A stretch of 64,000 nt of DNA, from positions 186,001 to 250,000 of the forward strand of contig JAVJTT010000013.1 in the NCBI GenBank assembly GCA_040220135.1. Reading direction: 5' to 3'. Below are positions 52,847 to 62,532 of this stretch, one piece after another. This stretch comes from CAJXMH01 sp040220135 (GTDB lineage Bacteria; Bacteroidota; Bacteroidia; Flavobacteriales_E; Vicingaceae). A program made the position numbers and the translations under genes. Position 1 is the stretch's first letter, and each line of letters opens with the position of its first letter. The notes beneath the pieces were generated by a model, which was given only the letters and a program-made list of their open reading frames with translations, did not search any database and was not told the DNA's origin.

Positions 52847-53563
52847 ATGAAAGTAGATATTTTAGCTATTGGGGCGCATCCCGACGACATTGAGTTAAGT
52901 GCAGCCGGAACCCTTATTAAAGCGGCTCAACAAGGGAAAAAAGTAGCGGTGGTGGATCTCACTGCCGGTGAATTAGGAACGAGAGGAAGTGGAGAACTGA
53001 GACTTAAAGAAGCGCAAAACTCAGCTGAAATATTGGGGCTCAGTGCACGGGAAAACCTCGGTATGAAGGATGGCTTTTTTGAGAACGATGAGGCTCACCT
53101 AAAATTACTGGTCACTATGATTCGAAAGTATCAGCCAGACATTGTTTTGGCCAATGCTTTGGAAGACCGTCACCCAGATCATGGCAGAGCTGCTAAGCTG
53201 ATCAATGATGCTTGTTTTTACAGTGGCTTGCGCAGAATAGAAACCACAGAAGCGGGTCAAGCCCAGGAGGCATGGCGACCCAAGGCCCTTTATCATTACA
53301 TACAAGATCGATTTGTACAACCCGACTTTGTGGTAGATGTTACCCCCTTTGTGGAGCAAAAAATGCAAGCCATTAAAGCATTCGAATCTCAGTTTTACAA
53401 CCCTCAATCTAAAGAACCGGAATCGCCACTAACCATGAAAAATTTCTTTGATTTCTTAAAAGGTAGGATGGCCGATATGGGACGTTACATTCAAGCGGAT
53501 TATGCCGAAGGTTACCAATTTTCTCGTCCGGTGGGAGTGGATGATCTATCGAATTTGATCTAG
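52847..53563 (+). CDS. bshB1: BshB1-type bacillithiol biosynthesis deacetylase
   Basis: The 238-residue cytoplasmic protein has IGAHPDDIELSAAGT (residues 8-22) and RHPDHGRAA, the zinc motifs of the LmbE/BshB group, and an ELGTRGSGELR segment typical of BshB1. It deacetylates GlcNAc-malate, the second step to bacillithiol, the low-molecular thiol of many Bacteroidota. It begins 1 nt after the peroxidase stop, suggesting a joint oxidative-stress role. Confidence 0.9.
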   Translation: MKVDILAIGAHPDDIELSAAGTLIKAAQQGKKVAVVDLTAGELGTRGSGELRLKEAQNSAEILGLSARENLGMKDGFFENDEAHLKLLVTMIRKYQPDIVLANALEDRHPDHGRAAKLINDACFYSGLRRIETTEAGQAQEAWRPKALYHYIQDRFVQPDFVVDVTPFVEQKMQAIKAFESQFYNPQSKEPESPLTMKNFFDFLKGRMADMGRYIQADYAEGYQFSRPVGVDDLSNLI

Positions 53564-54822
53564 TTCTTTCTCAACCGACTGAATAATCTCCGAATTAATT
53601 GGAAATCTCTTTTTTGCGGTAAAAGCAAACTCCAGCTTAAACCACTTCTGTAGTTCATTTTAAGGAATAAAAAGAGGAACATGGCGCTGTAGGAAAAGGC
53701 GGTACTTAAAGCAGCCCCCACTGCTCCAAAGGGTGCTATCAAGAAATAACAAGCAACTAAGGTTACGGCAAAGCCTATGGCGGCAGAGCTTAAATTTACT
53801 TTCACCCTACCGGTTCCGGAAAAATAGTGGCTGATTACAATTTCAGCCGATAAGGCTACAATTCCAAGGCTCATGTATAAAATAAGAGTCTTGACTACCC
53901 CAAACTCTTCACCCAAGACAAATTGAAACCACTGGCTTGGAACCAACAATACCATAAGAGTACCTAGCAAAGTGATCAACCAAGAGATTTTCATGAAGAA
54001 TATGCTGACCTGCCTGGCATATTGCTCGTTTTTTCTCCGACTGATACGGGCATACTGCACAGTAGAAATGCTTCTGCCGGGTAACAAAAGGGCTTCTGAC
54101 AATTGCACTCCGGCGGTGTAATGACCCAAGGCCGTTCGGCCGGAAAAGGAGTCGAGGAAAAAATAACTGATGCGGTAGTTTAACAACTGAAAGGTGTTGG
54201 CAGCTTGAGAGTAAAAGCCATAGTGCAAACAACTCTTAAAATCGGAATACAGCTGCTTAAAACTGGGAGTTTGCAACTCTTTCAGACTAAAGAAAAAAGC
54301 CAAGAGGTAGTTAATACCGTAGGACAAATAGAGGCCTTGGATATAAAAAAGCACTTCCTTTTTTTGAAAAAAGTAGAAACCAATAAAAAGGAAAGCAGTG
54401 AGCAAGATTATTTGAACCAAACTGATGAGGTTGTAAACTTTAATGCGCTCCTTGCCCAATAAAAAGTAAGCATGAATTCCAGCAGCAGCTTGTAAAAAGC
54501 CAAGTCCGTAAATGTGAATTAAAAATTGAGCTTCTAATAAAGGGTAAATTAGCTGTACTAAAGCATAAACGGCAAGGCTCAGTAAAAGCCAAGCGTAGGC
54601 AATCAAAGCCAAATTTCCGCGATTTAATCGGCTGCTGAAGTAAATTAAACCGCCATGCACCAAATTGCAAAGCAAAACAACTACGGTAATGTTTAGTACT
54701 ACTAGTCCAACGGTTCCCAAACCTTCTGCCCCTAGGTTTTGCGCATTTAGTAAGAGTATGACAAAACTCAAAGTGGCCATTAACAAGCGACTGCCAAAGG
54801 TATGGAGCACATGAGCAATCAA
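53560..54822 (-). CDS. Polysaccharide flippase (MATE/MurJ-like)
   Basis: The 420-residue protein has about twelve to fourteen hydrophobic helices and the layout of oligosaccharide flippases: a start helix with HVLHTFGSRLLMATLSFVILL, a NLGAEGLGTVGLV loop and a LISGRS-like LLPGRSISTVQYARIS region. It moves lipid-linked glycan across the inner membrane. It overlaps the glycosyltransferase stop/start by 4 nt and ends convergently with bshB1 (4-nt overlap). Confidence 0.82.
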   Translation of the reverse strand: MIAHVLHTFGSRLLMATLSFVILLLNAQNLGAEGLGTVGLVVLNITVVVLLCNLVHGGLIYFSSRLNRGNLALIAYAWLLLSLAVYALVQLIYPLLEAQFLIHIYGLGFLQAAAGIHAYFLLGKERIKVYNLISLVQIILLTAFLFIGFYFFQKKEVLFYIQGLYLSYGINYLLAFFFSLKELQTPSFKQLYSDFKSCLHYGFYSQAANTFQLLNYRISYFFLDSFSGRTALGHYTAGVQLSEALLLPGRSISTVQYARISRRKNEQYARQVSIFFMKISWLITLLGTLMVLLVPSQWFQFVLGEEFGVVKTLILYMSLGIVALSAEIVISHYFSGTGRVKVNLSSAAIGFAVTLVACYFLIAPFGAVGAALSTAFSYSAMFLFLFLKMNYRSGLSWSLLLPQKRDFQLIRRLFSRLRKN

Positions 54823-55991
54823 GAGTCTGCTAGGGTTTGATGATATAATTCGCCGAATTGCTTTCCAATTACCGCTTCGCCAAAAGTTTTCAAAGCATAA
54901 GCCTGAATATTTTCACGCTTATAATCGGTGTAGTTTGTCAGCATTTTTCTGCAAGCGGCTTTAAAGGCTTCTCGGTCACCGGTTGGGAAGAGCAGACCCA
55001 GTTCTTCGCGCATAAACTCTTTAATTCCGGGTAAGTCCGGCACCACTACCGGAATGCCACAAGCTTGTGCCTCGCTGATCACGCAGGGTTGGTTCTCAAA
55101 GTCACTAAAAAGAAGCAGAAAGGCCGACTTTCCGATTTGTCGTCCAATTTCCACTCTATCGGCTGTGCCTTTTAATTGCAATGTGGTGCTTAATTCATTT
55201 TCTTCAATGTAACGCCTACAGTCTTTTTCTTCACTTCCTTCTCCGTAGAGTCGAAGTACAAAGTCGAGACCTTCTTTTTTTAATTCAGCAAACACCGCTA
55301 GAATGTCTAAAATGCGTTTGGGTCGCTGAATGAGATTGCCCACATAGATCACTTCTACTTGATTGGAATTACGCTCAGATGGTTGAAAAATTTCAGGGTC
55401 TACCACATTGGGAATGACATGATAGTCAGACTGCAAACCATGTTGCAGCATGCTTTTCTTTAGGTATGAGGAAACTGTAGTGACAAAAGCCGCTTGGCTC
55501 ACGGCCTTTTTTGTAAAGTGCTTTTTGAGAGTTCCGTGGTAGTCGTTTCGCTCTTTCAAGTAACCCGACCAATGTTCCGTAATGCCAAATGGAATTTTTT
55601 CTTTTTTGAGCAGGGATAAGGCAAGGAGGGAAGGTCGACTTAATACATGAACATGACAAAGGTCAAATTGAAAACCTTTACTACGAAGTTTTTCATAGCC
55701 AATCTTTTGAGCCTTGGCATAGCGTAAAGCAGTTCCTATTTTATTCAAGAATGAAATGGGACGAGTAGGCTTTTTAAAGAATACCCGGACTTCCACTAGG
55801 CCTTGATTTTCGGTTTCTTCTATTCGATAGTGGTTTTCCGACTGTTCTTCAGAATGAACAAACAAAACACAGATTTGCGCTTGCTTTTTTATGGCATGCG
55901 CATGATTTTCAATGAAGTTTCCGTCGAAAGGTTCGGCCTCATGGGGGTACCATTTAGGTAGAAAAAGTACAGTGGGTTTAGTTCGAGACAT
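54819..55991 (-). CDS. GT4-family glycosyltransferase
   Basis: The 390-residue protein has the GT-B fold: LFLPKWYPHEAEPFDGNFI at the N-terminus and, in the C-terminal domain, VIYVGNLIQRPKRI and EAQACGIPVVVPDLPGIKEF, the nucleotide-sugar binding loop of family 4. The acceptor is unknown. It starts 13 nt after bioY and overlaps the flippase gene, making a surface-glycan pair. Confidence 0.88.
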   Translation of the reverse strand: MSRTKPTVLFLPKWYPHEAEPFDGNFIENHAHAIKKQAQICVLFVHSEEQSENHYRIEETENQGLVEVRVFFKKPTRPISFLNKIGTALRYAKAQKIGYEKLRSKGFQFDLCHVHVLSRPSLLALSLLKKEKIPFGITEHWSGYLKERNDYHGTLKKHFTKKAVSQAAFVTTVSSYLKKSMLQHGLQSDYHVIPNVVDPEIFQPSERNSNQVEVIYVGNLIQRPKRILDILAVFAELKKEGLDFVLRLYGEGSEEKDCRRYIEENELSTTLQLKGTADRVEIGRQIGKSAFLLLFSDFENQPCVISEAQACGIPVVVPDLPGIKEFMREELGLLFPTGDREAFKAACRKMLTNYTDYKRENIQAYALKTFGEAVIGKQFGELYHQTLADS

Positions 55992-56004
55992 TCAGCTAAT
56001 CTGA

Positions 56005-56550
56005 CTAGTTGGGGCGCATTCCCTCTTGATTCATCAGTTTTTTAAAACGCGAAATCAGCGAAATTAATATAGCGGCCAGTAAAATCTTTACCAAACCGCC
56101 GGCTAAAAAGGGCAATACTCCTTTTAAAAAAGCTTCTTTTAAGCTGAGGTAGCGTAGTAGTCCCAACATTCCGAGCATAAGGATCGTGAGCGTGCCAAGC
56201 AAAAAGGCTAGAAAATACTGACCAAATTTATGCGCTTTGTTTTCTTTCCACTTTCCAATAAGAAAAGCCGCTAGAACAAAGCCAACAAAATAGCCCATGG
56301 TGGGGCCCGTTAAAACCGTTAAGCCACTTTTGAAATCAGAAAATAGCGGCAGTCCAAGGGCACCTAAAAGAAGGTAAAGCAAAACTGCCAGCGGGCCATC
56401 TTTGCTTCCTAACAAATAAGCGGCTACAGAAACCGCTAGCGTTTGTCCGGTGATGGGAGCAGCGGCAAAGTTCTCCGGCAGGGGAATCGCCAATTGGGCG
56501 GTGGCCCCAATGGCAACCGCAGCAATTAATATGGAAATTGCCCTAGTCAT
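56005..56550 (-). CDS. bioY: Biotin transporter subunit BioY
   Basis: The 181-residue protein has six hydrophobic helices with AAPITGQTLAVSVAAYLLGS (the BioY substrate-binding signature) and GPTMGYFVGFVLAAFLIG. BioY captures biotin and can work alone or with an ECF module. It overlaps the upstream gene by 8 nt; partners BioM/BioN are not in the window. Confidence 0.9.
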   Translation of the reverse strand: MTRAISILIAAVAIGATAQLAIPLPENFAAAPITGQTLAVSVAAYLLGSKDGPLAVLLYLLLGALGLPLFSDFKSGLTVLTGPTMGYFVGFVLAAFLIGKWKENKAHKFGQYFLAFLLGTLTILMLGMLGLLRYLSLKEAFLKGVLPFLAGGLVKILLAAILISLISRFKKLMNQEGMRPN

Positions 56551-56944
56551 GCGTTTCTTCGCATTCGTCTACTTCCTCCGTTTTCAGTTCTAATACTTTT
56601 ACCTCAAAGTCATCCCCTTCAATATCATTATTGCTTAAGTCTTCAGGGATTACCAGATGAACCGGACGAAACCAATTGTGCCAAAAGCACTTTTTCAAAC
56701 AATCGGCTATTTGTGCTTTTTCGGCTAAAACACCAGCGCTGTATAGACCAAGCTCAAGGTTAACGTTTAATCTTGATTTTGCCGTATTTTTGAACTTAAC
56801 ATAAAGTTCTTTTTTTCCAGCTTGATTGGCTTTCCACTTTGTTTTAATGGTCAGTTCTGAGTTTTCTTGAAGGGCTTCGTAAGATTGCGCCGACAATGAA
56901 AAACTAAAGAAGAGCACAAGGCTAAAGAATATTACTTTTTGCAT
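56543..56944 (-). CDS. Secreted protein of unknown function
   Basis: The 133-residue product has a signal peptide (FFSFSLSAQS), then a beta-rich domain with two cysteines (ADCLKKCFWHNWF) and an acidic C-terminus. I cannot assign a family. It is the first gene of a leftward set with bioY, the glycosyltransferase and the flippase; its Cys pair suggests a disulphide. Confidence 0.6.
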   Translation of the reverse strand: MQKVIFFSLVLFFSFSLSAQSYEALQENSELTIKTKWKANQAGKKELYVKFKNTAKSRLNVNLELGLYSAGVLAEKAQIADCLKKCFWHNWFRPVHLVIPEDLSNNDIEGDDFEVKVLELKTEEVDECEETHD

Positions 56945-57090
56945 GGTTTATTATTTTCAGGCGAAGGTAAGCCTTAGACCGATTTTTTAGAAAGTTAGTA
57001 AGAATATCTTTTCTTAAAAAAGCATTGCAGAAATAAAGAAAAAGTAGTTATTTTGCACTCCTTAAAATTAAAGCAGTAAAACACGAAGTC

Positions 57091-57324
57091 ATGTCTAAGG
57101 TTTGTCAAATCACAGGGAAGCGAGTTATCACAGGAAATAATGTGTCTCACTCGAAAAGAAGAACAAGAAGAACTTTTGAGCCTAATTTATTTAGCAGAAA
57201 GTTTTACGATCCGGAAAATGACAAATGGGTGACGCTTAAGGTTTCGGCCAAAGGCATTCGCATCATTAATAAAAAAGGCTTAGCGAGCGCCATGAAAGAC
57301 GCTAAGTTGAAAGGTTACATGTAA
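57091..57324 (+). CDS. rpmB: 50S ribosomal protein L28
   Basis: The 77-residue protein is a clear L28: MSKVCQITGKRVITGNNVSH, SKRRTRRTFEPNL and a GLASAMKDAKLKGY end. In many Bacteroidota it sits next to rpmG (L33), DUF4295 and ftsY. Here a strong terminator and about 5.5 kb separate it from rpmG. TTATTTTG in the upstream region resembles a -7 box with one base fewer than consensus. Confidence 0.95.
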   Translation: MSKVCQITGKRVITGNNVSHSKRRTRRTFEPNLFSRKFYDPENDKWVTLKVSAKGIRIINKKGLASAMKDAKLKGYM

Positions 57325-57348
57325 GAATAAAGAGATTCGATATAAATG

Positions 57349-57378
57349 ATCCCGCTTGAAAGAGCGGGATTTTTTTTG
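57349..57378 (+). terminator. rho-independent terminator after rpmB
   Basis: ATCCCGCT-TGAA-AGAGCGGGAT is a perfect 8-bp stem, followed by eight T. The same 22-bp hairpin recurs after both paralogous T9SS genes downstream. Confidence 0.9.
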
Positions 57379-57506
57379 TTCTTAAATAAAGTTGTAACAG
57401 AAATATTGCTAGGGTTTTGCTGAAGTTTTTTTTAAAAACAGAATGGGCATTTTAAGCTAGAAATGGCTGTAAAATTTGCAGCTTATTTGTTTAATCTCTT
57501 AATTTT

Positions 57507-59186
57507 ATGAGTATGGAAAGTGGAAAACAATTAGCTGCAGGCCTTTGTCATGGAGCTTTTTTTGAAAGGCTTTGCCGAAAAGGTACAAGAGAACTGGCAA
57601 CTTTATTTAACGATATTAGAAGAAAAAAGAGCCGGTTTTTTGAACTCAAAAGGGGACTTCAAATTTTGACTCTATTGCTTTTTTTTCACTTTGCGTCATT
57701 TAGCCAAAACATTCAAGAAATTACCTTTGATACAGAATTTTTGCTTTTTTCAAACCCTCTCCTTTTTGCCAATACACAACCTTATTTACACATTGAAGGA
57801 GATGGCACGCTAAATCTTTCCTTCACCAAATCAGACTCTACTCAAGATTATGCCGGTGAACGCTGGCATTATCGCTTAGATCAGCAATTACAAGTTATTG
57901 ATAGTTTTAGAGTTTGGAAACGTAGGCCCTACTACCGACCACCGGGCAATACTTTTATAGAGTATACTCACAATCAAAGTATATTAAAGAATGGCTTAAC
58001 TGATAGCTTGTATCATTATGAAGTATTGATCCCAAACGATTCAAGTGTAGAGGTAAATCTCTATGCCTCACAGCCTGATTTAAAAAGAGGAATAAAACTT
58101 ATTGACTTAACCCTTTCCGGCAATAGAGAGATGGTGCCTTATGTTTACGATACAACCTTAACTTTAATCTTCGAGAGGCTTAATAACACGCCAATTCAAA
58201 TTAAAAGCTACAGTTTAGTTAGCGGAAACTTAATTAAAGAGGATACAAACAGTGCGCAAGGGATGCCTTTATGGAGCTTTAATATTCCGCAAGTTTCAAA
58301 GGTTCAGCCTAATTATCAAAACCCTGAAGAAGTGTTTTTATTTATGCAAGGCTCCCTTTATAACTTAGCTTTGGTAAATTGGAAAACCCAAAAATTTGAA
58401 AAAGTGTACGTACAATACACTCCTGATATTTCTGACTCATTAGTTGTACGACACCAAGTGACCGGAGAAGAGTATACTGATGTTTGGATTGAAGATACTA
58501 ATTCATTCCATTTTTTAGGATGTCATGATTATTCTCCTACGCCCAATACCTATGATTATTCTTATCAAATTGCCATACACGAAATTAGCAATCAAGATTC
58601 TTTACTTTCAGTAAGAGAGTTTGGAAATAATACCACCTCAAGCACTAATGATGAATGTGGTATGGTGTATAAGAAGTTTGGTCAAACAGAATATATTGCA
58701 GGGCGAAGAGATAAAGAAGGTGGTTATTATCTAAGAGATACAGCAGAAGCCATCCTCTTTATTGTAGACTCTACAAGAAGAGATAGTTTGTATTTCTTTG
58801 GTTCTAAAAACCATCGTCCGGTAGACTTACAAAAGAATGATGCAGGAGATATTTTTATTCTTACTATGTCTTCTAAGCCTTTTACCACTTGGGAAGCACA
58901 AGTGAGTGTCATCAAAATACCGGCTAGCCTTTTAACTGCTGTGGAAAAACAGCAAGTTAGTCGTAAACTGTATTTATATCCCAACCCGACAACTGATCGC
59001 TTAGTGTCAGATGAGTTTGTGAATGCAGCACAAATTCGAATCTATGACTTGAAGGGTAGCTTAAAGAAGCAAATATCATCAAGAGATAAACAAATATCCT
59101 TAGCGGGATTGCGTTCCGGCACATATTTGATTCAAGTATTAAAAGCCGATAACACTAGCAGCAGTGGTATCGTGGTTAAACAATAG
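57507..59186 (+). CDS. T9SS-secreted paralogue A
   Basis: The 559-residue protein begins with an unusual 50-residue, basic N-terminus (SMESGKQLAAGLCHG to SRFFELKRG) before a hydrophobic signal core LQILTLLLFFHFASFSQ. The mature part is beta-rich with no family recognised (it includes FRVWKRRPYYRPPG). The C-terminus is a T9SS type A domain (YPNPTTDRLVSDEF to SSSGIVVKQ). It is about 60 % similar by eye to paralogue B. A second ATG at 57513 is also possible. Confidence 0.78.
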   Translation: MSMESGKQLAAGLCHGAFFERLCRKGTRELATLFNDIRRKKSRFFELKRGLQILTLLLFFHFASFSQNIQEITFDTEFLLFSNPLLFANTQPYLHIEGDGTLNLSFTKSDSTQDYAGERWHYRLDQQLQVIDSFRVWKRRPYYRPPGNTFIEYTHNQSILKNGLTDSLYHYEVLIPNDSSVEVNLYASQPDLKRGIKLIDLTLSGNREMVPYVYDTTLTLIFERLNNTPIQIKSYSLVSGNLIKEDTNSAQGMPLWSFNIPQVSKVQPNYQNPEEVFLFMQGSLYNLALVNWKTQKFEKVYVQYTPDISDSLVVRHQVTGEEYTDVWIEDTNSFHFLGCHDYSPTPNTYDYSYQIAIHEISNQDSLLSVREFGNNTTSSTNDECGMVYKKFGQTEYIAGRRDKEGGYYLRDTAEAILFIVDSTRRDSLYFFGSKNHRPVDLQKNDAGDIFILTMSSKPFTTWEAQVSVIKIPASLLTAVEKQQVSRKLYLYPNPTTDRLVSDEFVNAAQIRIYDLKGSLKKQISSRDKQISLAGLRSGTYLIQVLKADNTSSSGIVVKQ

Positions 59187-59194
59187 TCATAAAA

Positions 59195-59226
59195 ATCCCG
59201 CTTGAAAGAGCGGGATTTTTTTTGCT
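59195..59226 (+). terminator. Terminator after T9SS paralogue A
   Basis: The same ATCCCGCT-TGAA-AGAGCGGGAT hairpin and T run as after rpmB, lying 6 nt after the stop. It is part of the duplicated unit. Confidence 0.9.
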
Positions 59227-59351
59227 CTTAAATAAAGTTGTAACAGAAATATTGCTAGGGTTTTGCTGAAGTTTTTTTAAAAACAGAATGGGCATTTTAA
59301 GCTAGAAATGGCTGTAAAATTTGCAGATTATTTGTTTAATCTCTTAATTTT

Positions 59352-61031
59352 ATGAGTATGGAAAATGGAAAACAATTAGCTGCAGGCCTTTGTCATGGAG
59401 CTTTTTTTGAAAGGCTTTGCCGAAAAGGTACTAGAGAACTGGCAACTTTATTTAACGATATTAGAAGAAAAAAGAGCCGGTTTTTTGAACTCAAAAGGGG
59501 ACTTCAAATTTTGACTCTATTGCTTTTTTTTCACTTTGCGTCATTTAGCCAAAATATTCAAGAACTTACTTTCGATACTGACTTTTTAACATGGTCTAAT
59601 CCAATGTTCTTTGCTAATACACAACCTTTTTTACACATTGAAGCGGATGGTACCTTAAACCTTTCCTTCACAAAATCAGACAGTACTACCCATTTTGCTG
59701 GAGAGCGATGGCATTTCCGATTAGATCAGCAATTGCAAATCATTGATAGTTTTAGAGTTTGGAAACGTAGGCCCTACTACCGACCACCGGGCAATACTTT
59801 TATAGAGTTAACGCATTATGTAAGCTTGATAAAAAATGGCTTTACAGATAGTTTGTATCATTATGAAGTATTGATCCCAAACGATAGTAGTGTTGAAGTG
59901 AACCTTTATGCTACACGGCCGGATTTAAAAAGAGGTGCTAAGCTGATTGATCTTACTCTTCCCGGCAATAGAGAAATGGTGCCTTATGTATACGATACGA
60001 CCTTAACTTTAATTTTTGAGCAACAGAATTCGACCCCCATCCAAATGCAAAGTTATAGCTTAAATAGTGGGAGTTTGATTCAAGAAGATACCAATAGTGC
60101 GCAAGGAGTCCCACTTTGGACATTCTACATTAGCGATGTCAAAAGGGTGATTCCCAGTCCGTTTAATGGTGATGAATTATATCTATTCTCCAGCGGGCCT
60201 CTAGAAGTAATGGTTAAAATTAATTGGAAAACACAAAAATTCATAGATCTCTATGTTCCATTTGTACCTGAAATATCTGATTCATTAGTTCTACGCTATC
60301 AAGTTGTTCACGAAAATTATTATGATGTTTTACTAGAGGACAGTAGCACGTTTTATTTTTTAGGTAGACATAAGTCTTTTGATTTACCAAATAATAACAA
60401 CTATTCATATCAAATCGGGGTGCACGAAATAAGTAGTGGAGATTCATTACTCTCAGTTAGAGAATATGGAAACCCTAATTCACCTGAAATTAATGATGTA
60501 TGCGGATTAGTATACAGAAAATTTGGAGGAACCGAGTACATTCTAGGTCGCAATATCCAAGGAGATGGTTCATATGTTAGAGACACATCGCAATTGGTTT
60601 TGTTTATGATTGACTCTACACGGCGAGACAGCTTGTATTTTATGGGTTCAAAAAATCATAACCCTTTAGACATACAAATAGATAATAATGGCAACCTATT
60701 CATTGTTTGTCAATCTTCTGAATTTCCGTCGTTTGATGAAGCGAAGGTGAATTTGATAAAAATCCCTGCAAGTTTATTAACGGCAGTAAAAAAACAGCAA
60801 ATCAGCCGCAAGCTCTATCTATACCCCAACCCGACAACTGATCGCTTAGTATCAGATGAGTTTGTAAATGCAGCACAAATTCGAATCTATGACTTGAAGG
60901 GTAGCTTAAAGAAGCAAATATCATCAAGAGATAAACAAATATCCTTAGCGGGATTGCGTTCCGGTACATATTTGATTCAAGTATTAAAAGCCGATAACAC
61001 TAGCAGCAGTGGTATCGTGGTTAAACTATAA
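59352..61031 (+). CDS. T9SS-secreted paralogue B
   Basis: The 559-residue paralogue of the preceding gene has the same length, the same basic leader (one Ser-to-Asn change at position 5), the same signal core and almost the same sorting domain ending IVVKL. The central 400 residues differ more, but with patches of exact identity, such as FRVWKRRPYYRPPGNTF. The unit, including upstream DNA, is a tandem duplication. Function unknown. Confidence 0.78.
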   Translation: MSMENGKQLAAGLCHGAFFERLCRKGTRELATLFNDIRRKKSRFFELKRGLQILTLLLFFHFASFSQNIQELTFDTDFLTWSNPMFFANTQPFLHIEADGTLNLSFTKSDSTTHFAGERWHFRLDQQLQIIDSFRVWKRRPYYRPPGNTFIELTHYVSLIKNGFTDSLYHYEVLIPNDSSVEVNLYATRPDLKRGAKLIDLTLPGNREMVPYVYDTTLTLIFEQQNSTPIQMQSYSLNSGSLIQEDTNSAQGVPLWTFYISDVKRVIPSPFNGDELYLFSSGPLEVMVKINWKTQKFIDLYVPFVPEISDSLVLRYQVVHENYYDVLLEDSSTFYFLGRHKSFDLPNNNNYSYQIGVHEISSGDSLLSVREYGNPNSPEINDVCGLVYRKFGGTEYILGRNIQGDGSYVRDTSQLVLFMIDSTRRDSLYFMGSKNHNPLDIQIDNNGNLFIVCQSSEFPSFDEAKVNLIKIPASLLTAVKKQQISRKLYLYPNPTTDRLVSDEFVNAAQIRIYDLKGSLKKQISSRDKQISLAGLRSGTYLIQVLKADNTSSSGIVVKL

Positions 61032-61034
61032 CTA

Positions 61035-61066
61035 GATCCCGCTTGAAAGAGCGGGATTTTTTTTTG
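61035..61066 (+). terminator. Terminator after T9SS paralogue B
   Basis: Third copy of the ATCCCGCT-TGAA-AGAGCGGGAT hairpin with nine T, 3 nt after the stop. Confidence 0.9.
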
Positions 61067-61122
61067 CTCCATTCGTCATATTTTATTTTTAATGCTAAAG
61101 GCCACTTGCCTAATTTTATAGC

Positions 61123-62532
61123 ATGAGAAAACTTTTATTCCTATTCTCTTTTGCCATAAGTTGCTTTGCATTGAAGGCACAAGAAAGTAGCATTAAGCTT
61201 CAGTCAGAAAAAGCAGACTACTACGATTACGAAGATGATTTTTTACCGGCAGCCTTTCACCGTGAGCGAAGGGATTCCTTACGTGCTTTATTGCCTGATT
61301 CTACGGCGGCGGTCTTTTTTTCCGCACCGGAGCGTAATCGCGCCAATGATGTGTATTATGAATACCACCAAGATCCTAATTTCTATTACCTGACCGGTCT
61401 GAGAGAGCCGAATAGCCTAGTGGTTATTTTCAAAGAGCCCATCTTTTTTCAAGGAAAAGAAACCAGCGAAATGGTTTTTGTGCAAGAACGAAATCCTCAA
61501 ACCGAGATTTGGAACGGCAGAAGATTGGGGGTTGAGGGAGCCAAACAAAATTTAGGAATACAGACTGTTTTGGGCAATGCTACTTTTAAAGAATTGGACC
61601 TGCCTTTTAACAGTTTAAAAAGAGTCTACTTTCAGCAGCCTTACGCATTAGAGGATCAGAGCATAAAAGAAAGCAATACTTTAAAAGGCTTGGTGCATTA
61701 CTTCGAAGAAAAAGTCGATACAACCTCGGAAATTGCAGAAAGTCATTTAGCAATGATGATGGCCCAATTGCGTCAAGTAAAGACTGAAGAAGAACTTAAG
61801 TTGTTGCGAAAAGCCATAAACATTACTTGTGAGGCTCAAAACGAATTAATGAAACAGATTACGGATGAGATGACCGAATACCAGACTGAAGCCATTATTG
61901 AATATGTATTCAAGCGAAATGGAGCGGAGTATCCCGGCTTTCCTTCCATACAAGGAAGTGGAGAAAACTCATGCATATTGCATTACACATCAAACAGAAG
62001 ACCGCTTAAAAACGGGGGACTGTTGGTGAGCGATGTAGGTGCCGAATACCATGGCTATACGGCGGATGTAACACGCACCATTCCACCGGATGGTAAGTTT
62101 TCGAAAGAAGAAAAGAAAATCTATGAATTGGTTTTAAAGGCGCAAAATGCGGGGATTGAAGCCGCGCAAATAGGCAACAGTTTTTGGGCCCCACATCAGG
62201 CTGCTCAGAAGGTAATTGCTGAAGGCTTAAAAAAGCTCGGTTTAATAAAAAAGGATAGTGAAGTAAGGAAATACTTTATGCACGGTACTTCACATTACTT
62301 GGGTTTAGACGTGCACGATGCCGGAATGTACATGGCCCTAGATGCCGGAAATGTGATTACCGTAGAACCTGGTATTTACATTGCAGAAGAATCTGATTGC
62401 GACCCTAAATGGTGGAACATTGGGGTGCGCATTGAAGATGATATTTTAATTCGGGAAGAGGGACCTGAGAATTTATCAGCGGACTCCCCAAGAACCGTTT
62501 CAGAAATTGAGGCTTTGATGGAGCAGGAGTAG
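61123..62532 (+). CDS. Exported Xaa-Pro aminopeptidase (M24B)
   Basis: The 469-residue protein has a signal peptide (CFALKAQ), the aminopeptidase P N-terminal domain (DPNFYYLTGLREP, VFVQERNPQTEIWNG) and the M24 catalytic domain with ligands in SDVGAEYHGYTADVTRT, MHGTSHYLGLDVHD, VEPGIYI and RIEDDI. It cleaves N-terminal residues before proline and is metal dependent. It is located between the T9SS duplication and rpmG, so the rpmB-rpmG split includes it. Confidence 0.9.
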   Translation: MRKLLFLFSFAISCFALKAQESSIKLQSEKADYYDYEDDFLPAAFHRERRDSLRALLPDSTAAVFFSAPERNRANDVYYEYHQDPNFYYLTGLREPNSLVVIFKEPIFFQGKETSEMVFVQERNPQTEIWNGRRLGVEGAKQNLGIQTVLGNATFKELDLPFNSLKRVYFQQPYALEDQSIKESNTLKGLVHYFEEKVDTTSEIAESHLAMMMAQLRQVKTEEELKLLRKAINITCEAQNELMKQITDEMTEYQTEAIIEYVFKRNGAEYPGFPSIQGSGENSCILHYTSNRRPLKNGGLLVSDVGAEYHGYTADVTRTIPPDGKFSKEEKKIYELVLKAQNAGIEAAQIGNSFWAPHQAAQKVIAEGLKKLGLIKKDSEVRKYFMHGTSHYLGLDVHDAGMYMALDAGNVITVEPGIYIAEESDCDPKWWNIGVRIEDDILIREEGPENLSADSPRTVSEIEALMEQE

